This document shows, in pieces, positions 27,722 through 36,426 of a stretch of 64,000 bases of DNA. Both the position numbers and the translations under genes were made by a program. The stretch covers positions 1,736,001 to 1,800,000 of the forward strand of contig NZ_LT629750.1 of assembly GCF_900105125.1 (NCBI RefSeq), in the 5' to 3' direction. The notes under the pieces were generated by a model. It saw only the letters and a list, made by a program, of their open reading frames with translations. It was not told the origin of the DNA and ran no database searches. Positions within the stretch are counted from its first letter, which is position 1, and each line of letters begins with the position of its first letter. The DNA is from Bradyrhizobium canariense (GTDB lineage Bacteria; Pseudomonadota; Alphaproteobacteria; Rhizobiales; Xanthobacteraceae).

Positions 27722-29239
27722 ATGGACGCGATGCAGAGCCCTTCCGATCACGCCGACCAATTTGATCCGCATCCCGGCCCTATCGAGATCCAGGACGATC
27801 TCGAAGGCGACACGTTACGCGAAGAATGCGGCGTGTTCGGCATCTTCGGTCATCCGGAAGCCGCCGCCATCACCGCACTCGGGCTGCACGCCCTCCAGCA
27901 TCGCGGCCAGGAGGCCGCGGGCATCGTCTCCTTCGATGGCAGCCGCTTTCATTCCGAACGCCGGCTCGGCCTCGTCGGCGATACCTTCTCCCGCCGCGAG
28001 GTGATCGAGCGCCTGCCCGGCAGCGCCGCTGTCGGCCATGTGCGCTATTCCACAACCGGCGCGACCATCCTGCGCAACGTCCAGCCGCTGTTCGCCGAGC
28101 TCAATGCCGGCGGCTTTGCGGTCGGGCACAACGGCAATCTCACCAATGGCCTGACGCTTCGCCGTGAACTGGTGCGCAACGGCGCCATGATGCAGTCCAC
28201 CACCGACACCGAAGTCATCCTGCACCTGGTGGCGCAGTCCAAGCGCAGCCGCTTCATCGACCGTTTCATCGAATCCCTGCGCGCGATCGAAGGCGCCTAC
28301 TCGCTGGTGTCGCTAACCAACAAAAAGCTGATCGGCGCGCGCGATCCGCTCGGCATTCGCCCGCTGGTGCTGGGCGAACTTGACGGCTGCCCGATCCTGG
28401 CATCGGAAACCTGCGCCCTCGACATGATCGGCGCCAAATATGTCCGCGATATCGCGCCCGGTGAAATCATCGTGTTCGACGAGCTTGGCGCGCACAGCCA
28501 CCATCCGTTTCCGCCGAAACCGCCGCGGCCCTGCATCTTCGAATACATCTACTTCGCGCGGCCGGATTCGATCGTCGGTGGCCGGTCGGTGTACGAGGTC
28601 CGCAAGGCATTCGGCGCCCAGCTCGCGCGCGAAAGCCATGTCGAGGTCGACGTCGTGGTACCGGTACCGGATTCCGGAGTGCCGGCCGCCGTCGGCTACA
28701 GCCAGCATTCCGGCGTGCCTTTCGAACTCGGCATTATCCGAAACCACTATGTCGGCCGCACCTTCATTCAGCCGACCCAGAGCGTGCGCGAACTCGGCGT
28801 GCGCATGAAGCATTCGGCCAATCGCGCCGCGATCGAGGGCAAGCGCATCATTTTGATCGACGATTCATTGGTGCGCGGCACCACGTCGAAAAAGATCGTG
28901 CGCATGATGCGCGATGCCGGCGCGCGCGAGGTCCATTTCCGCCTCGCCTCTCCGCCGATCCTGTACCCCGATTATTACGGCATCGACCTTCCCGATCGCG
29001 GCGGGTTATTGGCGGCGACCCATTCGCTCGAAGAGATGCGCGACATCATCGGTGCGGACTCGCTGGCGTTCCTGTCGATTGACGGCATGTACCGCGCCAT
29101 GGGTGAGCCAGGTCGCGATCCGGCCAATCCGAAATTCTCGGATCATTGTTTCACCGGCGTCTACCCGACCAACCTGACCGACCAGACCCAGGTCGAGCCG
29201 CAGCCTCGGCAATTGTCGTTGCTGGCGGAAGCGAGCTGA
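27722..29239 (+). CDS. purF: Amidophosphoribosyltransferase PurF
   Basis: 505 residues. It makes 5-phosphoribosylamine from PRPP and glutamine, the first committed step of purine synthesis. The glutaminase nucleophile is C36 (EECGVFG), preceded by a 35-residue leader that is presumably removed to expose Cys. The PRPP-binding motif is LIDDSLVRGTTS. It lies 22 bases after cvpA with AGAGAGG as ribosome-binding site. Confidence 0.97.
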   Translation: MDAMQSPSDHADQFDPHPGPIEIQDDLEGDTLREECGVFGIFGHPEAAAITALGLHALQHRGQEAAGIVSFDGSRFHSERRLGLVGDTFSRREVIERLPGSAAVGHVRYSTTGATILRNVQPLFAELNAGGFAVGHNGNLTNGLTLRRELVRNGAMMQSTTDTEVILHLVAQSKRSRFIDRFIESLRAIEGAYSLVSLTNKKLIGARDPLGIRPLVLGELDGCPILASETCALDMIGAKYVRDIAPGEIIVFDELGAHSHHPFPPKPPRPCIFEYIYFARPDSIVGGRSVYEVRKAFGAQLARESHVEVDVVVPVPDSGVPAAVGYSQHSGVPFELGIIRNHYVGRTFIQPTQSVRELGVRMKHSANRAAIEGKRIILIDDSLVRGTTSKKIVRMMRDAGAREVHFRLASPPILYPDYYGIDLPDRGGLLAATHSLEEMRDIIGADSLAFLSIDGMYRAMGEPGRDPANPKFSDHCFTGVYPTNLTDQTQVEPQPRQLSLLAEAS

Positions 29240-29249
29240 CGGGCACGCG

Positions 29250-29396
29250 ATGGCCCAGCCGATCATCGCGATTGTCGGCGGTCTATTGCTGGTTGGATTT
29301 ATCTTTTTTGCTTTTCGACAGGGCATGAAGGTCACTCCGGATCCCCGTCCGGATCAAAGCGGTCACACCAATTACGGCGGCGGCGGAGGAATCTGA
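29250..29396 (+). CDS. Small membrane protein, 48 aa, downstream of purF
   Basis: A 48-codon frame starts 10 bases after the purF stop. It begins MAQPIIAIVGGLLLVGFIFF, giving one membrane helix of about 18 residues from residue 5. A charged stretch (RQGMKVTPDPRPDQ) follows, then a Gly-rich end (NYGGGGGI). The frame, with its hydrophobic-then-polar layout and immediate position in the purF transcript, looks genuine. No function is known to me. Confidence 0.6.
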   Translation: MAQPIIAIVGGLLLVGFIFFAFRQGMKVTPDPRPDQSGHTNYGGGGGI

Positions 29397-29414
29397 GAGA
29401 CGCCAGCCTCACAC

Positions 29415-29954
29415 TTACGAGGCTATCGCCATCTCGTGCAGCGTCGTCACCGTTTTCCAGTTTCGCGTGGTAGCGCCGACCGATAAGGCCTTCTCAATCG
29501 CATTGTTCGAAATCTTGCTCTCACCGTAGTTGACCGGGCAGTGCAAATAGATTTCTCGCTGCGCTAATCGATATTCATCGCGCGTGCCGGCGAGAACATC
29601 GAGCTTGCTGGCCGCAAGCTTGGACGCGGCCTCCACCAGGAATGTCACGTGCAGCTTCGCAACATCAATGCCTTTCTGTTTGAGGAAAGGATTTCCGGTG
29701 ATGATTTCAGCCATTTCAGCGGCGCGGCGCACGACGACCGTCACCGGCAGCCGTGTCTGTTTGTCGATCGTGGCCTTCAGGGTCTGCTCAAGTTTCGATG
29801 CGCTGAGGCGTGAAGAAAAAACGATGTTGCCGCTCTGAACGTAGGTCTGGATATCCTGCAGCCCAAGGTCCGCGCAGGCTTCACGCAGCCAGCTCATCTT
29901 GAGCGAGTTTCCGCCGACATTGACACCCCGCAACATGGCAATATAGGCGGTCAT
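29415..29954 (-). CDS. DUF1697 domain-containing protein
   Basis: 179 residues, the normal size of the family. It starts with the DUF1697 signature YIAMLRGVNVGGNSLKM and YVQSGNIVF shortly after. Cytosolic, no membrane segment. The biochemical role of this widespread family is unknown. Convergent with the purF operon. Confidence 0.9.
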   Translation of the reverse strand: MTAYIAMLRGVNVGGNSLKMSWLREACADLGLQDIQTYVQSGNIVFSSRLSASKLEQTLKATIDKQTRLPVTVVVRRAAEMAEIITGNPFLKQKGIDVAKLHVTFLVEAASKLAASKLDVLAGTRDEYRLAQREIYLHCPVNYGESKISNNAIEKALSVGATTRNWKTVTTLHEMAIAS

Positions 29955-30011
29955 TTCGTGCTCTCTTAAACGTTTGATTTTCCGGAGAGAGTATCATAAA
30001 TCCCCTCGATC

Positions 30012-30752
30012 ATGGCCGTTCCCCTCACCTCCCGTATCGCGCTCGTGACCGGCGCTTCGCGCGGCATCGGTTATGCTGCCGCCCGCGCACTGGCAAAGGC
30101 CGGCGCGCATGTTGTAGCGGTTGCACGTACGCAGGGCGGGCTTGAAGAGCTCGACGACGAGATCCGCAAGGACGGCGGCAGCGCCACGCTGGTGCCGCTC
30201 AATCTCACCGACTTCGAAGGTATCGCCCGGCTTGGCGCGGCACTGCATGAGCGTCACGGCAAGCTCGACATTCTCGTCGGCAATGCCGGCGTCGCCGGCC
30301 CTTCCTCGCCGCTCGGCCATATCGAGCTGAAGCCGTGGACCGATGTGATGGCGATCAACGTCACAGCGAATTTCCAGTTGATCCGCTGCATGGAGCCGCT
30401 GCTGAGGCAATCCGATGCCGGCCGCGCCGTGTTCATCACATCAGGCGCCGCCAGCGAGGCGTTCGCCTATCTCGGCCCCTACTCGGCCTCAAAGGCCGCG
30501 ATGGATACGCTGGTGCGGGTGTGGGCCAACGAGACGGCCTCGACGCCCGTTCGCGTCAACCTGTTCAGCCCCGGCCCGATCCGCACGCGCATGCGCGCCA
30601 CGGTGTTTCCCGGCGAAGATCCGATGACGCTTGATACGCCCGAACAGGTTGCGGAATTCATCGTGCCGATGTGCGCGCCATCGTGGACCGAGACCGGCAA
30701 GCTCTACGATTACAAGACCCGCAGCTTGATGAGCTTTCGCGCGCCGGCGTGA
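30012..30752 (+). CDS. Short-chain dehydrogenase/reductase
   Basis: 246 residues. The NAD(P) motif is TGASRGIGYAAA (about 14-25), NAG is at 93-95, and the catalytic YSASK is at about 157-161. It is close in style to YciK-type oxidoreductases (early LVTGASRGIG, LVGNAGVAG). Substrate unknown. It has its own start 57 bases from the divergent DUF1697 gene. Confidence 0.88.
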   Translation: MAVPLTSRIALVTGASRGIGYAAARALAKAGAHVVAVARTQGGLEELDDEIRKDGGSATLVPLNLTDFEGIARLGAALHERHGKLDILVGNAGVAGPSSPLGHIELKPWTDVMAINVTANFQLIRCMEPLLRQSDAGRAVFITSGAASEAFAYLGPYSASKAAMDTLVRVWANETASTPVRVNLFSPGPIRTRMRATVFPGEDPMTLDTPEQVAEFIVPMCAPSWTETGKLYDYKTRSLMSFRAPA

Positions 30753-30842
30753 CATGCGGGCACGCCCGTTGACTCCCGAACCTCGCCGCTATTCACTGCG
30801 CGCCAAGCGGGGAAACCCGAAACAAAAATACGGGAGGATGCC

Positions 30843-32039
30843 ATGACGCGGACGCCAGATCGCGGCCACTCGAAACCTATCGTCGCCGGTCTTCCTGTAG
30901 CCCTCTGGCTTTCAAGGCTGATTTCTTCAAGGTTGATTTCTGCCGCCATCGTCGCATTCGCCTTGATCGGGACGCCGACATTGCCGCGGGCTGCCGGAGC
31001 AAGCGAGATCCCGACCTTCGCGGTCGATCCATCCTGGCCGAAGCCGCTGCCGAACAACTGGATTCTCGGTCAGGTTGGCGGCATCACGGTCGACTCCGCA
31101 GGGCATATCTGGGTCATCCATCGTCCCCGCTCGCTGACGGACGACGAGAAAGGCGCGGCGCTGACGCCGCCGCGATCGAAATGCTGCATTTCGGCGCCGC
31201 CGGTGCTGGAGTTCGACACCGACGGCAATTTGCTGCGCGCCTGGGGCGGGCCCGGCGAAGGTTATGAGTGGGTTGGGCGCGAACACGGCATCGAGGTCGA
31301 TGACAGGGGCTTCGTCTGGATTGGCGGCAACGCCGAGAACGACAACGCCATTCTCAAATTCACGCTCGATGGCAAGTTCGTCTCGCAAATCGGCAAGATC
31401 GCGCCGACTGGCGGAAGCAACGACACCAGCCAACTCGGCAAGCCGGCTGAAACGGCCATCGACAAGGATGCCAACGAGATCTACGTCGCCGACGGTTACG
31501 GCAACCACCGCGTCATCGTGTTCGATGCCACGACCGGCGCCTACAAGCGGCACTGGGGCGCTTACGGCAATCGGCCGAACGACGAAAAGCAGGCGGCCTA
31601 TGATCCGAAGGCGCCGGTCTCCCAGCAGTTCGGCAATCCCGTGCATTGCGTGAAGATCGCCAATGACGGTTTGGTTTACGTCTGCGATCGCATCAATGAT
31701 CGCATCCAGGTATTCAAGAAGGACGGCTCCTTCGTAAAGGAGTGGTTCTATGAAAAGAACACGCTCGGCAACGGCGCCGTGTGGGATCTCGCGATCTGGC
31801 CAGATCCGAACCAGACTTATCTGCTGAGCGCCGATGGCGAGAACAACGAGATCCGGGTTCTCAGGCGCGACGACGGCACTGTCGTCGGCAGCTTCGGCCG
31901 GAATGGCCGTAACGCCGGGCAATTCCACTGGGTTCATGCCATCGCCGTCGACGCGAAAGGCAATGTCTACACGGCCGAGGTCGACACGGGAAAACGTGTC
32001 CAGAAATTCAAACTGACCAATCCGGACGCGCTGCGCTAG
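30843..32039 (+). CDS. Secreted NHL-repeat / six-bladed beta-propeller protein
   Basis: 398 residues with GGGAGG before ATG 30843. A long N-terminal segment with a hydrophobic stretch (SAAIVAFALIGTPTL) acts as an export signal. Repeats of the NHL type follow, for example GGITVDSAGHIWV, GIEVDDRGFVWIGG, ETAIDKDANEIYVADGYGN and AIAVDAKGNVYTAE. It resembles the lyase domain of peptidylglycine amidating enzymes, but whether it is catalytic is uncertain. A hairpin follows the stop codon. Confidence 0.8.
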   Translation: MTRTPDRGHSKPIVAGLPVALWLSRLISSRLISAAIVAFALIGTPTLPRAAGASEIPTFAVDPSWPKPLPNNWILGQVGGITVDSAGHIWVIHRPRSLTDDEKGAALTPPRSKCCISAPPVLEFDTDGNLLRAWGGPGEGYEWVGREHGIEVDDRGFVWIGGNAENDNAILKFTLDGKFVSQIGKIAPTGGSNDTSQLGKPAETAIDKDANEIYVADGYGNHRVIVFDATTGAYKRHWGAYGNRPNDEKQAAYDPKAPVSQQFGNPVHCVKIANDGLVYVCDRINDRIQVFKKDGSFVKEWFYEKNTLGNGAVWDLAIWPDPNQTYLLSADGENNEIRVLRRDDGTVVGSFGRNGRNAGQFHWVHAIAVDAKGNVYTAEVDTGKRVQKFKLTNPDALR

Positions 32040-32057
32040 GCCTTGGCATCTCTAGCC

Positions 32058-32092
32058 GGAAGCCTGCCTTCTCAAACACCGGGCAGGCTTCC
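32058..32092 (+). terminator. Hairpin downstream of the NHL-repeat gene
   Basis: GGAAGCCTGCC (32058-32068) and GGCAGGCTTCC (32082-32092) form a perfect 11-base stem 18 bases after the stop codon. No T-tract follows, so it may work with Rho or as a 3' stabiliser. Confidence 0.5.
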
Positions 32093-32171
32093 CGCGCGGC
32101 GCATGCAGGCATGCCGTAGCCGCCATGTCTCTTATCGGCAACAGAACCGCTCAATCGTTGGTTGGTATCGC

Positions 32172-32236
32172 CCAGTCCAAGGCGAGTGACGTCCAGTCCA
32201 AGCTGATTTCGCCGAAAGCACTAGAAATACAGTCCA
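32172..32236. repeat. Short direct repeats upstream of the outer-membrane protein gene
   Basis: CCAGTCCAAG occurs at 32172-32181 and again at 32193-32202, 21 bases apart, which is two helical turns. A third copy of the core CAGTCCA is at 32230-32236. All lie within 90 bases upstream of the ATG at 32258. The spacing is typical of paired activator or repressor sites. Confidence 0.4.
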
Positions 32237-32257
32237 GATTCCATAGAGGGCTGTATC

Positions 32258-33106
32258 ATGAAATTTATTGTCGCGGCGTCGGCTGCATTATTTGGCGCCA
32301 CTTCGGCTTTTGCTGCCGATCTTCCCGCACCGATTTACACCAAGGCTCCTATCGTCGTTGACCCCGGCTACAACTGGACCGGCTTCTATCTCGGCGCCAA
32401 TGTCGGCTACAGCTGGGGCAGGTCGAGCGGCACGTCAGCGTTGACCAACGGCGCAGGCACGACGCTGTTTACCAGCTCCGGCGGCTCCAATCTGGACGGC
32501 ATCGTCGGCGGCGGCCAGGCCGGCTACAACTGGCAGATGCAGAACTGGGTGTGGGGCCTGGAGGCCGACATCCAGGGCACGGGCGAGCGTGGCAGCCGTG
32601 ACTTCACCTGCCCGACCGGCATCTGCACGCCGGGAACGCTTCCTGCTGGCTTCCTTGCTTTGGTTTTCGTCATTCCCGGTGCGGCGGTTCCGGTTTCCCT
32701 GGAGCAGAAAATCGATTGGTTCGGCACGGTTCGTGGACGCGTTGGTATCCTGGCGACCCCAAGAGTGTTGTTCTACGCAACGGGCGGTCTGGCTTACGGC
32801 GATGTCAGCACCAACGAGACGATCGGCGCATCGTCGTTTTCAGCCTCCGACCTCAGGGTCGGTTACACGGTCGGCGGTGGCATCGAAGGTGCGCTCGGTG
32901 GCAACTGGAGCGCCAAGCTCGAATATCTCTACGTCGATCTTGGCAGGACGTCAGGGTCGTTTACGACGGCGATCCCTGCTTTCGGCTCGGGCACCGTCGC
33001 CAGCGGCACGCTCGCCAGCTCCTATAGTTCACGTGTCACCGACAACGTGCTGCGGGTCGGCCTGAACTACAAGTTCAGCGGAGGACCGGTGGTCGCGAAA
33101 TATTAG
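32258..33106 (+). CDS. Outer-membrane beta-barrel protein (Omp25/RopB-like)
   Basis: 282 residues. The signal peptide ends at SAFAAD, followed by the rhizobial Omp motif LPAPIYTKAP and YNWTGFYLGANVGYSWG. The rest alternates as eight or so strands and ends with VGLNYKFSGGPVVAKY, where an aromatic C-terminal residue suits BAM-mediated assembly. Such porin-like surface proteins are multicopy in Bradyrhizobium. Direct repeats upstream may regulate it. Confidence 0.9.
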   Translation: MKFIVAASAALFGATSAFAADLPAPIYTKAPIVVDPGYNWTGFYLGANVGYSWGRSSGTSALTNGAGTTLFTSSGGSNLDGIVGGGQAGYNWQMQNWVWGLEADIQGTGERGSRDFTCPTGICTPGTLPAGFLALVFVIPGAAVPVSLEQKIDWFGTVRGRVGILATPRVLFYATGGLAYGDVSTNETIGASSFSASDLRVGYTVGGGIEGALGGNWSAKLEYLYVDLGRTSGSFTTAIPAFGSGTVASGTLASSYSSRVTDNVLRVGLNYKFSGGPVVAKY

Positions 33107-33193
33107 GAGTCGGATAGGCAGTATCTCGCCGCGCGGGCGAAGGACTGCCTCAATCCCGCAAACTGACATCTGGTGTCGCCCGGAGTCACGGCT

Positions 33194-33215
33194 CGCCGAC
33201 GTCACGACGTCGGCG
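33194..33215 (+). terminator. Hairpin downstream of the outer-membrane protein gene
   Basis: CGCCGACGT (33194-33202) and ACGTCGGCG (33207-33215) form a perfect nine-base stem with a four-base loop, about 88 bases after the stop. A short pyrimidine-rich stretch (CTTTCCC) follows after eight bases. Possible terminator. Confidence 0.4.
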
Positions 33216-33379
33216 ACAACGCTTTCCCGCAAGTCCGCAATCGTGGAAGACAGCCAACGATATTGATTTTGATTTCGAGTATTTCGGAAAAACAGATTGC
33301 CGGGCTGGCTCTCGCTGCTTTCATCGTTTGAACCCGATCTTGCGACCGTGCGACAAATTGGCGGGCCAGGATTGAGAGC

Positions 33380-34351
33380 ATGACAGACGATGAGATGAAG
33401 TCGCTCCGGGTCTCGACCGAAGCCTTTCAAGGAGTTAGCGGCCTCGATGCTTTTCGCGAGACGTTTGGTCGCGAGATTCTCGGGATCGAAATTGATCCGC
33501 TTGACGGGCATCCGCTGGATATCGATTTGACGCTGCGGTCGCTCCCGGGTTTTGCCATGGCGGCGGGCACGTTGTCGCCGATGCGTAACCGCCACACCTC
33601 CGCGCTGCTCAACAATGATGACGTCGTCCTGGTCATGATGCAGAGCGGCGTCGGCGAGGTGAGCCAGTATGGCCGGGTTGCGACGGTCAACGAAGGTGAA
33701 GCGGTTCTCACGGCCAACGGCGCCGAAGCGACATTCATTGGACGAACGTCGACGCGCGTCATCAATTTACGCCTGAGCCGAAGTCTCCTGCAGCCGCATG
33801 TTGCCGATATCGACAATCTGGTCGCGCGGCCGATTCCCAGGGACAACCGTGTCCTGCAGCATCTGGTGGGCTATGCAACGATGCTCAACGATCAGGCCGA
33901 GCTGGCGAACGCAGAACTCCGCCGCATGGTCGCCACCCATATGCACAGTCTTGCGGCGCTGCTGCTCGGCGGCGGCGAACCGGGCCTGCATGAGCAAGGG
34001 CTGCGCGCCGCGCGCTTAAGGTCGATCAAGGATCATATTCGGGAAAGGATCGGCCGCCACGATCTGACGCTTGCCGATGTCGCGCGCAGCCAACAGATCT
34101 CGGAAAGCTATATCCGTCAGTTGCTCGCGGAAAACGGAACCACCTTCACCGATTTTGTCCTTGCCGGGAGGTTGACGCGCGCGCACCGCATGCTCGTCGA
34201 CCCCAGTTACGCCGACCGCAGCATCAGCGCGGTGGCCTTCGAGGCGGGATTCGGCGACCTCTCTTATTTTAACCGCACATTCCGTCGCCGTTACGGCGCT
34301 ACGCCGTCGGACGTCCGGCAAGGCATGGGACGCGCCGCCAAAGAAGAGTAG
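33380..34351 (+). CDS. AraC family transcriptional regulator
   Basis: 323 residues. The N-terminal two-thirds resemble the AraC-binding-like domain (cupin-type sensor). The C-terminal ~100 residues contain two helix-turn-helix units (ITLADVARSQQISESYIRQLL-like region, split as LTLADVARSQQISESYIRQL, and the signature FGDLSYFNRTFRRRYGATPSDVR). Ligand unknown. It ends three bases from a decayed TetA-like gene on the opposite strand and lies upstream of a DHA2 exporter, either of which it may once have controlled. Confidence 0.9.
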   Translation: MTDDEMKSLRVSTEAFQGVSGLDAFRETFGREILGIEIDPLDGHPLDIDLTLRSLPGFAMAAGTLSPMRNRHTSALLNNDDVVLVMMQSGVGEVSQYGRVATVNEGEAVLTANGAEATFIGRTSTRVINLRLSRSLLQPHVADIDNLVARPIPRDNRVLQHLVGYATMLNDQAELANAELRRMVATHMHSLAALLLGGGEPGLHEQGLRAARLRSIKDHIRERIGRHDLTLADVARSQQISESYIRQLLAENGTTFTDFVLAGRLTRAHRMLVDPSYADRSISAVAFEAGFGDLSYFNRTFRRRYGATPSDVRQGMGRAAKEE

Positions 34352-34354
34352 CTT

Positions 34355-34609
34355 TCATTTCCTCATTGCCGCCATCGTACGCGCGGCAATAAAGAGCGCG
34401 AGCGTCAACAGCGCGGCAGCCAGCAGGAATGGTGCTCCCGGCAGCTTTAGCGGCGACCGCGCGCCGATGAAATAGGCGAATGTCAGCGTGAAGAGAAACG
34501 GTCCGAGGAGCTGGGACACGCTTTGCACGCTGCCCGTCGCGCCCCGCAACTGGCCCTGCAGGTCCGGCACGACCATCGGCGCTTGAATCGCAGCCCCCAG
34601 GCTATGCCG
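34355..34609 (-). pseudogene. C-terminal remnant of a TetA-like (TCR/Tet) MFS transporter
   Basis: Leftward frame whose last ~80 codons read like the end of a TCR/Tet-family MFS exporter: GQLRGATGSVQ, LLGPFLFTLTFAYFIG, LPGAPFLLAAALL. Upstream of about 34609 the similarity stops and the frame becomes unrelated sequence, with a possible frameshift at the edge (an AWGL-like stretch lies in another frame). The matching N-terminus of such a protein is found at 36318-36405 on the same strand. The gene is therefore broken and presumably non-functional. Confidence 0.7.
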
Positions 34610-34756
34610 AAACTCTTCCGCCCGTGGCTTGGATTTAGAGGTCTTCGTGCACGCCTCGCCGCAGCGATTGAGCCGGCAAAAGGTAGCACAGTCACAACCA
34701 CGGCATATACGAAGGAAACCTTTGTAGATTAGCTTCATATATGCCATGGTGGCTGG

Positions 34757-34852
34757 ATGAAATCAGAACTAACGGATTTTCCGCGACTGGGCGAAACGGG
34801 TTCTACCCAGAAGATCGTCGACGTCCTCGATCGCGCACGAGTCCGTCAATGA
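34757..34852 (+). CDS. Short upstream reading frame overlapping the MFS start (31 aa)
   Basis: ATG 34757 opens a 31-residue frame (MKSELTDFPRLGETGSTQKI then VDVLDRARVRQ) whose TGA overlaps the ATG of the DHA2 transporter (ATGA at 34849-34852). This arrangement suggests translational coupling or a leader peptide, or the stub of a truncated regulator gene. The ribosome-binding site is weak. I cannot identify a family. Confidence 0.35.
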   Translation: MKSELTDFPRLGETGSTQKIVDVLDRARVRQ

Positions 34853-36303
34853 AGGATAATGACTCGGCGTTGTCCGGCGGCGGCGATCAAGCCGACCGGC
34901 TCGCTCCTGGCGTTTGGAAAGTGGTCTGTGTCGCGGCCATTGGCTCCTTCATGGCTCAACTCGACGCCACTGTCGTCAATGTGTCGCTCGCTAGCCTTGC
35001 CGTCGATCTGCACGTCAGCCTTTCGACGATCCAGTGGGTGACGAGCGGATATCTGCTGGCGCTTGCGCTGATGCTCCCGCTGAGCGGCTGGCTCGTTGAT
35101 CGCATCGGCGCCAAGGCCCTCTATCTCTGGTGCTTCGCGGTCTTTACCCTCTCTTCGACCCTGTGCGGGCTGGCATGGTCCGCGAATTCGCTGATTGCCT
35201 TCCGTATCTTCCAGGGCATGAGCGGCGGACTGCTCGCACCCATGGCGCAAATGATGGTCGCCCGCGCTGCCGGCAAACAAATGGCGCAGGTGGTCAGCGT
35301 CGCCGCCCTGCCGATCCTGCTGGCGCCGCTCCTCGGTCCCGTCATCGCTGGCGCCATCCTCCAGTTCGCATCCTGGCGCTGGCTTTTCCTCATCAACCTG
35401 CCGGTCGGCGTCCTGGCGCTTGCACTGGCGGCAGCATTCCTGCCCAACGATCGGGAGGAGACGCGGCCGCGCGGCCTCGACCTGCTCGGGCTGGCCCTGC
35501 TATCTCCGGGGCTGGTGCTGTTCCTCTACGGTTCGGACCATCTGGATAAGCGGATCGGTCTCGCGGCCCTGGCTGTCTCCATCATCATGTTCGCGCTGTT
35601 CTACCGCACCGCGCGGGCCAAGGGTGACGCCGCGTTGATCGACCTTCGGCTGCTCCAGGGCAAGGTGTTCTCCGCTTCGATCGCCGCCATGTTTATGGTT
35701 AACGGCATCTCCTTCGCCGGCCAGATGCTGATTCCGATCTATCTGGTCCGCGCCTGCGGCCTGTCACCAAGCCGAACCGGCTGGCTGCTGGCGCCTCTGG
35801 GACTTGGCATGATGTGTACCTATCCATTCATGGGCCATCTCACGAAGCGGTTCGGCATCCGCAAGCTTGCAGCCTGTGGCGCGCTCCTGGCCCTGGCCGG
35901 GACACTGCCGCTCGTCTTCCTGGCCCAGCACGGTCTCGTCGTCACCGTCCTGGCCGCGAGCCTCTTCATTCGAGGCGTTGGAGTCAGCGCCATCGGCATT
36001 CCGTCGATCACCTCGGGCTATGCGTCAGTGGCGCGCCAGGACCTGCCGATGGCGACGACCGCCATGAACATCGTTCAGCGCCTCGGCGGCCCGACGTTGA
36101 CGACGCTCTGCGCGGCCTTCCTTGGGTGGCGCCTGTCGGCGACGGCAGATCTCGCGTCGACGTCAGGCGCCTTCATCGCAGCGTTCGGTCTGCTCTGCGC
36201 CCTGCACGCGCTGCTGTTCCTCGCCACCCTCCGGCTACCCTGGCTGGCTCCTCACGCAGGACCCGTGTCCCAATCTCCCTCGACCGACCCGCGGCCTGCC
36301 TGA
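34849..36303 (+). CDS. DHA2-family MFS multidrug transporter (EmrB/QacA-like)
   Basis: 484 residues from ATG 34849 with about 14 hydrophobic helices. Family features include MAQLDATVVNVSLASL in helix 1 (motif D1-like), the helix 2 region TIQWVTSGYLLALALMLPLSGWL, and motif A-like DRIGAKALY. Such proteins expel drugs or toxic organics with proton antiport. No EmrA-type membrane fusion partner is adjacent. The gene lies exactly between the two halves of a broken TetA-like gene, on the opposite strand, which implies that it arrived by insertion. Confidence 0.88.
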   Translation: MKDNDSALSGGGDQADRLAPGVWKVVCVAAIGSFMAQLDATVVNVSLASLAVDLHVSLSTIQWVTSGYLLALALMLPLSGWLVDRIGAKALYLWCFAVFTLSSTLCGLAWSANSLIAFRIFQGMSGGLLAPMAQMMVARAAGKQMAQVVSVAALPILLAPLLGPVIAGAILQFASWRWLFLINLPVGVLALALAAAFLPNDREETRPRGLDLLGLALLSPGLVLFLYGSDHLDKRIGLAALAVSIIMFALFYRTARAKGDAALIDLRLLQGKVFSASIAAMFMVNGISFAGQMLIPIYLVRACGLSPSRTGWLLAPLGLGMMCTYPFMGHLTKRFGIRKLAACGALLALAGTLPLVFLAQHGLVVTVLAASLFIRGVGVSAIGIPSITSGYASVARQDLPMATTAMNIVQRLGGPTLTTLCAAFLGWRLSATADLASTSGAFIAAFGLLCALHALLFLATLRLPWLAPHAGPVSQSPSTDPRPA

Positions 36304-36317
36304 ACAAACGCGATATC

Positions 36318-36405
36318 GATCAAGCCGAGCGCGAACATGTCCAGAAGGATGGTGACGAAGATGAAGGCCACCGCTCCGCCGCGCACCGGCGCCGCCTCGG
36401 CGACA
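36318..36405 (-). pseudogene. N-terminal remnant of the same TetA-like MFS transporter
   Basis: Leftward frame reading AEAAPVRGGAVAFIFVTILL then DMFALGLI, which is the first transmembrane helix and preceding tail of a TCR/Tet-family exporter (family form: GALAFIFVTVLLDMLALGII). After GLI, where IPVLPKLV should follow, the similarity ends at about 36318. No good start codon remains in frame. Together with 34355-34609 it brackets the inserted DHA2 gene. Confidence 0.62.
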
Positions 36406-36426
36406 CTCCGGGCGCGACGCCTTCGG

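Noticed and set aside
34523..34732. Rightward 69-codon frame over the TetA-like remnant
   Set aside because: It is antisense to the remnant and contains no recognisable domain.
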